Source: Larix kaempferi
Taxonomy: Eukaryota; Streptophyta; Pinopsida; Pinales; Pinaceae
Length of the DNA stretch: 64,000 nucleotides
Direction: 5' to 3'
Assembly (NCBI GenBank): GCA_027924585.1
Contig: BSBM01000092.1
Location: 7,806,001-7,870,000 of the forward strand
Position 1 is the stretch's first letter, and every line of letters starts with the position of its first letter. The position numbers and the translations under genes are program-made. The notes below the pieces were generated by a model that worked only from the letters and a program-made list of their open reading frames with translations, was not told the DNA's origin and searched no databases. Of this stretch, positions 12,633 to 23,064 are shown piece after piece.

Positions 12633-12902
12633 ATGACATTGCAACTAATGCGTCATAAGTGGTATCATCACCTTGCACCAGCCCTTAAGAATTTTGAAAT
12701 TCAGGGACATCAAGAAGATGATGAGCAAAGGTATGTGTTAAATGACAATAAATATGAAGAAGTGATCAAGTGTGAGCAGCAACTTAAAAAATATGTGGAT
12801 AGAAATAAAGGTTCTGAAAGTCATTTTTTCATGGAACAGTCAAGAAGAGGGAAGTCAAATACCTTAGATACTTATGAAATAGTGTGGAATGAAGTTGAAT
12901 AG
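12633..12902 (+). CDS. Orphan 89-codon ORF, possible exon
   Basis: An ATG-started frame ending in TAG. It is preceded by a pyrimidine-rich stretch ending in CCAG (near 12630) that would serve as a splice acceptor. The product is charged, rich in Glu, Lys, Gln and Asn, with no recognised domain, signal peptide or membrane segment. The same frame stays protein-like for a few tens of codons past the stop. It could be a decayed exon of a host gene or part of an unrecognised transposon. No function is assigned. Confidence 0.25.
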   Translation: MTLQLMRHKWYHHLAPALKNFEIQGHQEDDEQRYVLNDNKYEEVIKCEQQLKKYVDRNKGSESHFFMEQSRRGKSNTLDTYEIVWNEVE

Positions 12903-13761
12903 AAGGAAAATCTCATGCAACATGATATTGTTGAAATAAGTAAAATTAGAATTGAAAATTCTGAAAATACAACAATGGTACCGTTGCAGGGCAGCAATGT
13001 AGAAGACATTCGAAAGTCTCAAACATAATTTGAAAGATGTATGAGGAAGAATATCGGAATAAGAGTTAAATTATAAATCCTACACTAAAAAAAGGTACAA
13101 TTACAAGTGAACAGTGATAGCAACATGTTTTAGCAGCAAACAAAACTGGACAAGGAGATCGATGAGTTGTGGAAACTCATGATGAAAGTGTGTAAAAGAA
13201 TTATTACAAAGGTATGAAGCGGACAATAAACTATGTAAATGGTTTGATTGTGAAAAATTGTGCAAGTAAGTTGAGTGGATCATTGCAGAATAAAGTTTGG
13301 AAAACTCGAAGATTAAAGGCAACAACAAAGAGAAAATGTAACAGAGTCTGTGGACAACTACAATATAAAGTTTGGGATACAGGAGGATTGAAGAACATGA
13401 AGACACATGAACATGAGTTCATGAAAACTTTCTTCTGTAGGAGTCTAATGCAAGAGCATATGCTCCCCTGGGAGTCTAATGCAAGAGCATATGCTCCCCT
13501 TAACAATTGAGTTATTGATCAAACCTTAGGGTTTTGACATTTTCCGAAGGAGTGGGTTTCATTTGGAAAATATTGTAAAATATTCCTAGTTTACAAAAGA
13601 GAATTCTAGAAGAATTAGATAATTGATGAGTCATTAGATTAGTGATGAGTTATTAATTAAGAGGTTAGTCATTGTAACGAACCTGTAATTGCTGGCAGAG
13701 TTCGAAGGAGGAGATAGGGTCGAACTTCTATTTTGAGAGTTAGTTACAGAGTTTGTAGGTG
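12903..13761. other. Unrecognised DNA
   Basis: No convincing gene. Contains the short tandem duplication listed separately. The stretch from about 13550 leads without a visible break into the start of the large tandem unit. Confidence 0.5.
13439..13502. repeat. Short tandem duplication with palindromic core
   Basis: Two adjacent copies of about 32 bp, each containing GAGTCTAATGCAAGAG and the perfect palindrome GAGCATATGCTC. The copies look identical apart from the edges, which implies a recent slip event. Confidence 0.85.
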
Positions 13762-15378
13762 GTTTGTTAGTGAGTTGTAACTATGTGCATGTAGCTATTT
13801 AATTGTAAGCCTTAGGGGACTAAAAGGGGGGTTCGAGTGTGTGGTGAGAAGAAAAAGGCCACGGATTCCTGCCCATACTGTATATCAGACTAGTATGATG
13901 TATATTTGGATTTGATTTATGAATAGCATTTTCATATGTTTTCAATTGGTGAATAGTTTTGTGCATTGTTTGAGGTTATGGTAAATATCTCTATCTGAGC
14001 ACAATGATGAATGGAATAAGGGTTTAAAGGTAAAATCTAGAAATCATATGTAACATGAATGCGGGATTTTCCAACAGTATGTGATTCCTGTAATGGTTTG
14101 TTAAGGATGAGTGAATGAGTTAATGGTTGGTTGTGGTTTTGATTATTAATAGTTACAGGAATATTTTGTAAAAGAGTTTGAATGTTCTTTGAGAGGGAGA
14201 GTCGAACCTGAGTCATGGGTGTTGACAACAGAAGCAAATCCAACAAATAATTGTGACAGGTGTGGCCAAAGTCTGCGAGATCTGGAATTATATTATTGAA
14301 GGGAAATATGTGGGCCTGAAGATTATTTTGAATTGAGCAACATTGATACATTCAGTTATTAATGAATCATTTACTAGTATTCTGCCTACTCTGTGCTTGG
14401 AATAGTGGCTTAAAATTCTGAAATTGAAATTTGCATTGGGCTACAGAAAGGCAAGGTCAATCACTACAGGTAAAAGGTTGATACTTTATCTCAATAATTA
14501 ATTATGCGTATCAATTTGTCTTGTGAATAAACTAATGACAATACCAATCCATAAAGAATTGTGAAAACATATAATAAGCTCAGTGTGAAAATTATGAAAT
14601 GTATGCATATTAAGGAAACTAATGTTGAACATATTGGAAGAATATGAGATAATATTAAAGCAGAGATAATGAGTGCTCAGTTCATGAAAGAGAATGAGTG
14701 GTGAGATTATATTATTTTATTTAATGAAGAAGGATTTGTAAAACGGGTGTTTATTGAGATTTTAGATCTTATCATGGTTTAAAACCGAGGTTTGGGTTGT
14801 TTATGAAATATGGAGTTTTATTATTTGTACTAATGAAAGCATGAGACGTAAAGAATATGACGAGCTCTAGATAGATCATGGATGGCGATAGTTTAACCTT
14901 GGTATTAAAACTGCTAATGAGATAATGTGTCAACACAACATGAATTTATTGTGTAAATTGTACCTGAGATAATGCGCCAACGCAACATGAATTTAGTGTG
15001 TAATTGTACCAGCTCCTGGTAGTAGTAATCTGTACATTCAATATTACATCATATTATTTAATACATAGTAAAAGGTATGCAGGGTGTTGAGTTTATGGAT
15101 GTGGATCTGTAGCGTTCCAAGTGTAGAAACATAGTGGAGTTAATATGCCTAGCTCAAGGTAAGCATTCAAAAATCTGGAAAAGTGGTTTTTATTGAAATT
15201 GCAGGTGGTTCCTGCGTCAGCATCTTTATCTTTTTAATCTTTTCATAATTTAAGGCTTAAGGTTTTTTTATTTTTTCAAGTGATTAATGACACTGAATCT
15301 GGGCAACCCGCTGTGATTATAGAGCCTAATCCGATGGGACATTGAGTGAGGCCCTATTACAATCTATACATAGCAACC

Positions 15379-16111
15379 CTCCAAACAGGCACAAGCTTAT
15401 CGACAAATGTCTCTTCTATTAAGAAGACCACCCGGCCGAGAAGCTTATCCAAGAGATGTTTTCTATTTGCATTCCCATCTCTTAGAAAGAGCAGCTAAAT
15501 TAAGTTCGCTATTAGGTGAGGGGAGTGTTACTGCTCTTCCAATAGTTGAGGCTCAAGCTGGAGATGTTTCAGCTTATATTCCCACTAATATAATTTCCAT
15601 TACCAATGGACAAATATTTTTATCGGTCGATCTATTCAATGCCGGGATCCGACCTGCTATTAATGTGGGTATTTCCGTATCTAGAGTAGGATCCGCGGCT
15701 CAGATAAAAGCTATGAAAAAGATAGCTGGAAAATTGAAATTAGAGTTAGCTCAATTTGCAGAGTTGGAAGCCGTTGCACAATTTGCTTCTGATCTTGATA
15801 AAGCTACTCAAGATCAATTGGCAAGGGGTCAACGATTACGTGAGTTGCTCAAACAATCTCAGTCGGCTCCTTTGAAAGTAGAAGAACAAATAGCTACTAT
15901 TTATACCAGAACAAATGGATACCTAGATATATTAGAGATAGCACAGGTGAGAAAAATTTTCGTTCGGTTACGTGAGTACTTGATAAAGAATAAACCTCAG
16001 TTCGGAGAAATTATACGTTCTACTGGTACATTTACGGAAGAAGCAAAAGCCCTTCTGGAAGAGGCTCTTAAGGAACATACTGAACTTTTTGTACTTCAAG
16101 AACAAAAGTGA
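15379..16111 (+). pseudogene. atpA: Plastid-derived atpA fragment, copy 1
   Basis: The C-terminal half of the chloroplast ATP synthase CF1 alpha subunit, which in the plastid forms the catalytic hexamer with beta. Homology starts at a Ser-Lys-Gln-Ala-Gln-Ala-Tyr motif near 15380, not at a start codon. The Met at 15407 is internal to the normal protein. The frame is open to the natural stop at 16109-16111. Family motifs include RRPPGREAY (with Arg replacing Gly two residues later), RPAINVG and a Leu-rich C-terminus. No N-terminal half or Walker A region is present. The local substitutions fit neutral decay of nuclear plastid DNA. It is not expected to be functional. Confidence 0.95.
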
Positions 16112-16208
16112 ATATTTTCTAATTTAGTGGAACCATTCGGAACAGGAAAAAGAGCTGAAGAATTTGTTCCAATACATTGCACAACAAATTAGAACAATTG
16201 AAGAGTAT

Positions 16209-16279
16209 TACATCCAATAGGATTTGAACCTATACCGAAAGTTTAGAAGACCTCTGTCCTACCATTAGACAATGGATGC
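16209..16279 (-). tRNA. trnR-UCU: Plastid-derived trnR-UCU, decayed copy
   Basis: 71 nt with anticodon TCT and a recognisable T arm (GGTTCAAATCC). Relative to the copy at 19351 it lost one base in the D region and changed both partners of acceptor pair 3-70 (G-C to A-T). It probably yields no functional tRNA. It lies between atpA and trnG, the normal plastid order. Confidence 0.85.
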
Positions 16280-16518
16280 TCTTTCTCTCTTACATTTTTT
16301 TTTCTTTTTATTTTAACTCTCTCTCTTTGGCATACATTATCCCGCCCGATCCACCTTTTTATTCACAATGAGGTTATGATAGGAAAAGAATGGAATCTAT
16401 TTCACATTGACACGGAAAATGAATTTTGAATGCATCGTGAAATTATATTATATACTTAATCACTTTCTATCTACCTATTATATCTATATAGATAGAATAT
16501 AATAGGTAGATATCTGTT

Positions 16519-16902
16519 AGCGGGTAGCGGGAATCGAACCTGCATCGTTAGCTTGGAAGGCTAGGGGTTATAGTCGACATTGATTATTCAATGCCTCTAA
16601 TTCAGAACCGAACATGAAAATTTCATGTCATTTGGCTCCTTTATGGGGGATAGAGAGCGGTATGAGGGAAGAAGCGGAGTATTTATATCAAATCTTTGTT
16701 AAAGGATATTTCAATTCTTTCTCCTCTTTTTTTTTCATCTTTTTAATAAAACCCTAATTTATTATCGTACCCATAGCATCCCATAGCATCTACGTCAGTT
16801 TCTTCTCTTTCTCCCCTTCTCTATTTTTTTTTTTTAGTGAAGGGCCTGAATTGTAGAATACTTTCTCACTTTCTAGATAATCCCTATAGAAAGATAATCT
16901 CA
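16519..16902 (-). pseudogene. trnG-UCC: Plastid-derived trnG-UCC 3' exon and part of its intron
   Basis: The minus strand has the 3' exon (16519 to about 16567) with anticodon TCC and T arm (GGTTCGATTCC), preceded by the 3' end of the group II intron. The intron is cut at about 16896, where the tandem unit ends, so the 5' exon is absent from this copy. Confidence 0.85.
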
Positions 16903-18520
16903 GTTTGTTAGTGAGTTGTAACTATGTGCATGTAGCTATTTAATTGTAAGCCTTAGGGGACTAAAAGGGGGGTTCGAGTGTGTGGTGAGAAGAAAAAGGC
17001 CACGGATTCCTGCCCATACTGTATATCAGACTAGTATGATGTATATTTGGATTTGATTTATGAATAGCATTTTCATATGTTTTTAATTGGTGAATAGTTT
17101 TGTGCATTGTTTGAGGTTATGGTAAATATCTCTATCTGAGCACAATGATGAATGGATTAAGGATTTAAAGGTAAAATCTAGAAATCATATGTAACATGAA
17201 TGCGGGATTTTCCAACAATATGTGATTCCTGTAATGGTTTGTTAAGGATGAGTGAATGAGTTAATGGTTGGTTGTGGTTTTGATTATTAATAGTTACAGG
17301 AATATTTTGTAAAAGAGTTTGAATGTTCTTTGAGAGGGAGAGTCGAACCTGAGTCATGGGTGTTGACAACAGAAGCAAATCCAACAAATAATTGTGACAG
17401 GTGTGGCCAAAGTCTGCGAGATCTGGAATTATATTATTGAAGGGAAATATGTGGGCCTGAAGATTATTTTGAATTGAGCAACATTGATACATTCAGTTAT
17501 TAGTGAATCATTTACTAGTATTCTGCCTACTCTGTGCTTGGAATAGTGGCCTAAAATTCCGAAATTGAAATTTGCATTGGGCTACAGAAAGGCAAGGTCA
17601 ATCACTACAGGTAAAAGGTTGATACTTTATCTCAATAATTAATTATGCGTATCAATTTGTCTTGTGAATAAACTAATGACAATACCAATCCATAAAGAAT
17701 TGTGAAAACATATAATAAGCTCAGTGTGAAAATTATGAAATGTATGCATATTAAGGAAACTAATGTTGAACATATTGGAAGAATATGAGATAATATTAAA
17801 GCAGAGATAATGAGTGCTCAGTTCATGAAAGAGAATGAGTGGTGAGATTATATTATTTTATTTAATGAAGAAGGATTTGTAAAACGGGTGTTTATTGAGA
17901 TTTTAGATCTTATCATGGTTTAAAACCGAGGTTTGGGTTGTTTATGAAATATGGAGTTTTATTATTTGTACTAATGAAAGCATGAGACGTAAAGAATATG
18001 ACCAGCTCTAGATAGATCATGGATGGCGATAGTTTAACCTTGGTATTGAAACCGCTAATGAGATAATGTGTCAACACAACATGAATTTATTGTGTAAATT
18101 GTACCTGAGATAATGCGCCAACGCAACATGAATTTAGTGTGTAAATTGTACCCGCTCCTGGTAGTAGCAATCTGTACATTCAATATTACATCATATTATT
18201 TAATACATAGTAAAAGGTATGCAGGGTGTTGAGTTTATGGATGTGGATCTGTAGCGTTCCAAGTGTAGAAACATAGTGGAGTTAATATGCCTAGCTCAAG
18301 GTAAGAATTCAAAAATCTGGAAAAGTGTTTTTTATTGAAATTGCAGGTGGTTCCTGCGTCAGCATCTTTATCTTTTTAATCTTTTCATAATTTAAGGCTT
18401 AAGGTTTTTTTATTTTTTCAAGTGATTAATGACACTGAATCGGGGCAACCCGCTGTGATTATAGAGCCTAATCCGATGGGACATTGAGTGAGGCCCTATT
18501 ACAATCTATACATAGCAACC

Positions 18521-19253
18521 CTCCAAACATGCACAAGCTTATCGACAAATGTCTCTTCTATTAAGAAGACCACCCGGCCGAGAAGCTTATCCGAGAGATG
18601 TTTTCTATTTGCATTCCCATCTCTTAGAAAGAGAAGCTAAATTAAGTTCGCTATTAGGTGAGGGGAGTGTTACTGCTCTTCCAATAGTTGAGACTCAAGC
18701 TGGAGATGTTTCAGCTTATATTCCCACTAATGTAATTTCCATTACCAATGGACAAATATTTTTATCGGCCGATCTATTCAATGCCGCGATCCGACCTGCT
18801 ATTAATGTGGGTATTTCCGTATCTAGAGTAGGATCCATGGATCAGATAAAAGCTATGAAAAAGGTAGCTGGAAAATTGAAATTAGAGTTAGCTCAATTTG
18901 CAGAGTTGGAAGCCTTTGCACAATTTGCTTCCGATCTTGATAAAGCTACTCAAGATCAATTGCCAAGGGGTCAACGATTACGTGAGTTGCTCAAACAATC
19001 TCAGTCGGCTCCTTTGAAAGTAGAAGAACAAATAGCTACTATTTATACCGGAACGAATGGATACCTAGATATATTAGAGATAGCACAGGTGAGAAAATTT
19101 CTCGTTCGGTTACGCGAGTACTTGATAAAGAATAAACCTGAGTTCGGAGAAATTATACGTTCTACTGGTACATTTACGGAAGAAGCAAAAGCCCTCCTGG
19201 AAGAGGCTCTTAAGGAACATACTGAACTTTTTGTACTTCAAGAACAAAAGTGA
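18521..19253 (+). pseudogene. atpA: Plastid-derived atpA fragment, copy 2
   Basis: The same C-terminal part of the CF1 alpha subunit as in copy 1, again open to the natural stop. It shares several apparent deviations with copy 1, such as Arg after AYP and His in LHSH, so those predate the duplication. It has its own changes, for example Glu in REAK, Pro in QLPRG and Met-Asp in place of Ala-Ala. The 5' half of atpA is absent. Both copies remain stop-free over 234 codons, which indicates a fairly recent transfer and not selection. Confidence 0.95.
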
Positions 19254-19350
19254 ATATTTTCTAATTTAGTGGAACCATTCGGAACAGGAAAAAGAGCTGA
19301 AGAATTTGTTCCAATACATTGCACAACAAATTAGAACAATTGAAGAGTAT

Positions 19351-19422
19351 TACGTCCAATAGGATTTGAACCTATACCGAAGGTTTAGAAGACCTCTGTC
19401 CTATCCATTAGACGATGGACGC
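19351..19422 (-). tRNA. trnR-UCU: Plastid-derived trnR-UCU, near-intact copy
   Basis: 72 nt with an intact cloverleaf: acceptor GCGTCCA paired with TGGACGT (G-T wobble at the first pair), anticodon TCT and T arm GGTTCAAATCC. The first acceptor pair appears altered from the usual plastid form in both copies. Whether a plastid tRNA in nuclear DNA is transcribed is unknown. Confidence 0.88.
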
Positions 19423-19662
19423 TCTTTCTCTCTTACATTTTTTTTTTCTTTTTATTTTAACTCTCTCTCTTTGGCATACATTATCCCGCCCGATCCACCT
19501 TTTTATTCACAATGAGGTTAGGATAGGAAAAGAATGGAATCTATTTCACATTGAAACGGAAAATGAATTTTGAATGCATCGTGAAATTATATTATATACT
19601 TAATCACTTTCTATCTACCTATTATATCTATATAGATAGAATATAATAGGTAGATATCTGTT

Positions 19663-20525
19663 AGCGGGTAGCGGGAATCGAACCCGCATCGTTAGCTTGG
19701 AAGGCTAGGGGTTATAGTCGACATTGATTATTCAATGCCTCTAATTCAGAACTGAACATGAAAATTTCATGTCATTCGGCTCCTTTATGGGGGATAGAGA
19801 GCAGTATGAGGGAAGAAGCGGAGTATTTATATCAAATCTTTGTTAAAGGAGATTTCAATTCTTTCTCCTCTTTTTTTTTTATCTTTTTAATAAAACCCTA
19901 ATTTATTATCGTACCCATAGCATCTACGTGAGTTTCTTCTCTTTTCTCCCCTTCTCTATTTTTTTTTTTAGTGAAGGGCCCGAATTGTAGAATACTTTCT
20001 CACTTTCTAGATAATCCCTATAGAAAGATAAATTTGAAAAGTTTCAAATAATAACAAATCTTTCTAGTTACTTCGTTCCCTATTTCTACTGATTTCGATC
20101 CCGAGGAGAACAAATTCCACCGAGCTCGAACGAAATGCTGATAACCCAAGTAAACCAAATTCATCGTTCTATAGCTATTCGGCTTCAACCTGGGGTCTTT
20201 CCATCCATATGTTGAAGGTTTAGTCACGATGAAAAAATATCTTTGGATCTCCATAGATCTGTGATCTCTCTAATTGGAAAGATTTTTCTAACCTTTAAAA
20301 CATTCTGTGTCGCTATCTTGGAATCAAAAATGTGTTTGTCTTTTCTCATTTCATATCCAGATTACGAGAAGGTATGCTATTCCTGAACCATGGTATTCAT
20401 AGGGAAGGTTTTTAACCTATCTGGAAATACAGCTTTAGATGGATCAAAGATCCATGTAAAAGATCCTTCAACTATTTTAGTTGATAATGTAACGAATCAC
20501 ACTTTTACCACTAAACTATACCCGC
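19663..20525 (-). tRNA. trnG-UCC: Plastid-derived trnG-UCC with group II intron
   Basis: 5' exon at 20503-20525 (reads GCGGGTATAGTTTAGTGG on the minus strand), 3' exon at about 19663-19711 with anticodon TCC. An intron of about 0.79 kb lies between them, close to the normal plastid size. Nuclear RNA polymerase III would not splice a group II intron, so this is a relic. Confidence 0.88.
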
Positions 20526-20709
20526 CACGATCCAATTGTAACATACGGATCAATCTTTTGTCCAACCAATAGGAAGATGGGGAGTTATCAATCTCTATTT
20601 CAAGTTTCTATCAATAATTACCTCGTTTTCATTATTACATGAATCTCCATCCCCGGAAATGAAATACTTGTGTAAATAGTATGTCATTCCTGGAGATGGC
20701 TCATTGTAA
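20526..20709. other. Plastid spacer between trnG and ycf12
   Basis: Plastid-like spacer in its normal position between two plastid genes. No further gene is seen. Confidence 0.6.
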
Positions 20710-20811
20710 TTATAGATTACCTTTGCGAACTGCTGATAAAACAATTACTAATGGGCCCGATACAACCATCAGAGTCAGAACAGTGAGCTGTGCAATAACC
20801 TCTAGATCCAT
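20710..20811 (-). pseudogene. ycf12: Plastid-derived ycf12 (psb30), intact frame
   Basis: 33 codons plus stop, the family's normal size, encoding the small single-span photosystem II subunit Psb30. It begins MDLEVIAQL, has one hydrophobic segment (about residues 6-26) and ends with the family-typical RKGNL. The gene lies between trnG-UCC and trnS-GCU as in gymnosperm and fern plastomes. Flowering plants lack it, so this is the best taxonomic marker in the window. The frame is intact, but in nuclear DNA it has no visible promoter or transit peptide. Confidence 0.9.
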
Positions 20812-21273
20812 TTCATTTTCTTTCACCCCTATGATCCCATCGACTTGATGGATGTATGAATAAAATGTTGTCAAGATTAATCACTTTTCTTCCATTTTCT
20901 ATGCTTTTTTGTTGTTTATTTTCTCAGTCAGGTTCCTATAGCCCTCAGTCACTATAAACAATATCATACCACATAAAATAGATATAAAGCCAAATGAAAA
21001 TAGAAAACATTGAAAGTACAGCGATGCTCTGTCGAAAACAAGCCAATTAGTATGAAAAGGATTTTTTATCACATAAAAATAGGTTATATAACTCTAGGCT
21101 TTCTAGTTAAGGAAAAAAGAATTATTTTGAACGGAATGAACAATATGATTCACTAGATTTATTTTTCTCTAAATAATTGCTCTATTCATTACATTATCGA
21201 TACAATCCATACATGTTATGGTATACACCTTCACTCCACCATTCATTTTGTTACACATGAACTCTTCCATCTT
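20812..21273. other. Plastid-like spacer between ycf12 and trnS
   Basis: AT-rich spacer. The minus strand near 20900-21050 has a short hydrophobic open stretch that I could not match to psaM or any other small plastid gene. Confidence 0.5.
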
Positions 21274-21361
21274 GGAGAGATGGCTGAGCGGACTAAAGCG
21301 GCGGATTGCTAATCCGTAGTACGGATAATCCGTACCGAGGGTTCGAATCCCTGTCTCTCCG
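21274..21361 (+). tRNA. trnS-GCU: Plastid-derived trnS-GCU
   Basis: 88 nt with acceptor GGAGAGA paired with TCTCTCC, discriminator G, anticodon GCT in GATTGCTAATC, a long variable arm and T arm GGTTCGAATCC. The cloverleaf looks fully intact. Its orientation relative to psbI and trnG is the normal plastid one. Confidence 0.95.
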
Positions 21362-21440
21362 TTCGGTCACTATTGATCTTGAAAACGAAAACTCTGAATC
21401 TTTCTACGGAAAAGACCAATTAACCTAGAGACTTTTTTCA

Positions 21441-21551
21441 CTATTCTTTACGTCCGGGATTATGTCCTGGATCGTTCGATAGAAATCCAAAGATAAAAAG
21501 AGAAATGAAAAATACCACTATTGTGTAAATGAACAGCTTAAGAGTGAGCAT
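21441..21551 (-). pseudogene. psbI: Plastid-derived psbI, intact frame
   Basis: 36 codons plus stop, the exact size of the photosystem II reaction-centre subunit PsbI. It begins MLTLKLF, has one membrane span (about residues 6-25) and ends NPGRKE, with His where an Arg or similar residue is usual a few positions before. It is beside trnS-GCU on the opposite strand, as in plastomes. psbK, which should follow, is not found, so the plastid segment ends soon after. Confidence 0.92.
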
Positions 21552-22002
21552 TACGTAATCTCTAGGATCCTAATTATAAGTACAACAAAAATATGAAGAA
21601 ATGGACTTCTGGTACGTGTTTATCGGAAAGTATATTCTGGTCCATAACTTGGAAGGAAAGGAGATATCGTTCATAGACGAACGGAAGAATGAATAGGGAG
21701 ATCTAGTTTCCTCTCTTTTTTTGCAGATTCCTCAAATAATGAACAAGTATTTATGTGTTTTATCAGTATAAATGGGACCAATCCCCGCATTGTGTATTGG
21801 TACGTACAAATGATAAAATATCTTTGCCTCTCCCTGCTATTATGTATGAACAGAATTGTTTCGAACCTGTTCTATAGCAATGTCCAAGTGAATAGATGTT
21901 CACCTTTGAGATGATTCGGGTTTAACTCGATAGCATTATCTCTTCCAATCCAATGTGAGAAAGTTACATAGTGTCTACTTTTTTCGATAAAGGGGTGTTT
22001 GC
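21552..22002. other. Plastid-plastid junction zone upstream of psbB
   Basis: It begins as sequence upstream of psbI and ends as the psbB 5' UTR (GAAAGTTACATAGTGTCTAC, then an AAAGGGG-like ribosome-binding site before the ATG at 22003). The two genes are tens of kilobases apart in normal plastomes, so an internal fusion point must lie here. The exact point was not located. Confidence 0.6.
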
Positions 22003-23064
22003 ATGGGTTTGCCTTGGTATCGCGTTCATATCGTCGTATTGAATGATCCTGGCCGGTTAATTTCTGTACATATAATCCATACAACTCTAGTTTCTAGTTG
22101 GGCTAGTTCAATGACTCTGTACGAATTAGCAGTTTTTTATCCATCCGATCCTGTTCTTGATCCAATGTGGAGACAAGGTATGTTCGTTATACCTTTTATG
22201 ACTCGATTGGGAATAAAGAATTCATGGAGTGGATGGAACATCAATGGAGAAACTGTAATTAATCCTGGTATTTGGAGTTATGAAGGTGTGGCCTTGGCAC
22301 ATATCTTCTTTTCTGGCCTGTGCTTTCTGGCAGCTATCTGGCATTGGGTATATTGGGATCTGGAACTATTCTTTGATGAACATACGGGAAAACTTTGTTT
22401 AGATTTGCCAAAAATATTTGGAATTCATTTATTCCTCTCAGGAGTAGCTTGTTTCAGATTTGGAGCATTTCATGTAACAGTTTTGTATGGTCCTGGGATA
22501 TGGGTGTCTGATCCTTATGGACTAACTGGAAAAATACAACCAATGGATCCAGCATGGGGAGCTGAAGGTTTTGATCCTTTTGTTTCAGGAGGAATAGCTT
22601 CTCATCATATTGTAGCGGGTATATTGGGTATATTAGTAGGTCTATTCCATCTCAGTGTTCGTCCTCCCCAACGTTTATATGTAGGATTACGCATGGGGAA
22701 TATTGAAACGGTCCTATCCAGCAGTATTGCTGCTGTGTTTTTTGCAGTTTTCGTTGTTGCCGGAACCATGTGGTATGGCTCTACAACTACTCCGGTCGAA
22801 TTATTTGGTCCCACTCGTTACCAGTGGGATCAAGGATACTTTCAACAAGAAATAGATCGACGAGTTCGTGTCGGTCTGGCTGAAAATTTGAGCCTATCGG
22901 AAGCCTGGTCAAAAATTCCCGAGAAACTCGCTTTTTATTATTACATTGGTAATAATCCAGCTAAGGGGGGGCTATTCAGAGTAGGTGCGATGGACAATGG
23001 AGATGGAATAGCTGACCCCAAAACCTTCTACTTGCAAAAAGCAACTCTCAACTACTTGAGCTAA
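22003..23064 (+). pseudogene. psbB: Plastid-derived psbB 5' part (CP47), truncated
   Basis: Photosystem II core antenna CP47, starting at its natural MGLPWYRVH and open for about 337 of the roughly 508 residues. Homology ends after NGDGIA at about 23013; the last 16 codons are unrelated DNA up to a chance stop at 23062-23064. Hallmarks include the chlorophyll-binding His residues of the membrane helices (for example HIFFSGLCF and IASHHI) and [13 protein letters not shown]. Many residues differ from the conserved sequence in ways expected from G-to-A or C-to-T changes: Ala to Thr, Gly to Ser, Thr to Ile, Met to Ile. The frame is still open. It is a nuclear plastid-DNA relic. Confidence 0.95.

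Larger units (their letters stand above)
13762..16902. repeat. Large tandem duplication, copy 1 (3.14 kb)
   Basis: It matches 16903-20030 with an offset of 3141-3142 bp. The first 1.6 kb (13762 to about 15378) is unidentified, with a 104-codon minus-strand open frame (14037-14351) that is also open in copy 2. The rest is plastid DNA: atpA 3' part, trnR-UCU and the 3' part of trnG-UCC. Copy 1 breaks off inside the trnG intron and is joined through a few extra bases (AATCTCA) to the start of copy 2. Confidence 0.95.
16903..20030. repeat. Large tandem duplication, copy 2
   Basis: Second copy of the 3.14-kb unit (see 13762). Identity is high but not complete: the two atpA frames differ at about a dozen residues, and small indels occur. 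The first 1.6 kb (16903 to about 18520) repeats the unidentified DNA of copy 1. After 20030 only this copy continues into further plastid DNA, so the original plastid insert is represented here. Confidence 0.95.

Noticed and set aside
13101-13510. Overlapping ORFs on both strands near 13.1-13.5 kb
   Set aside because: They overlap each other on opposite strands, include the short duplication and match no family I know.
14037-17492. 104-codon minus-strand ORF present in both tandem units
   Set aside because: Conservation is explained by the recent duplication; no recognised domain, and one copy is not independent evidence for the other.
20812-21050. Possible psaM or another small plastid gene between ycf12 and trnS
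   Set aside because: A short hydrophobic stretch is open on the minus strand, but it did not match psaM or psbK motifs.
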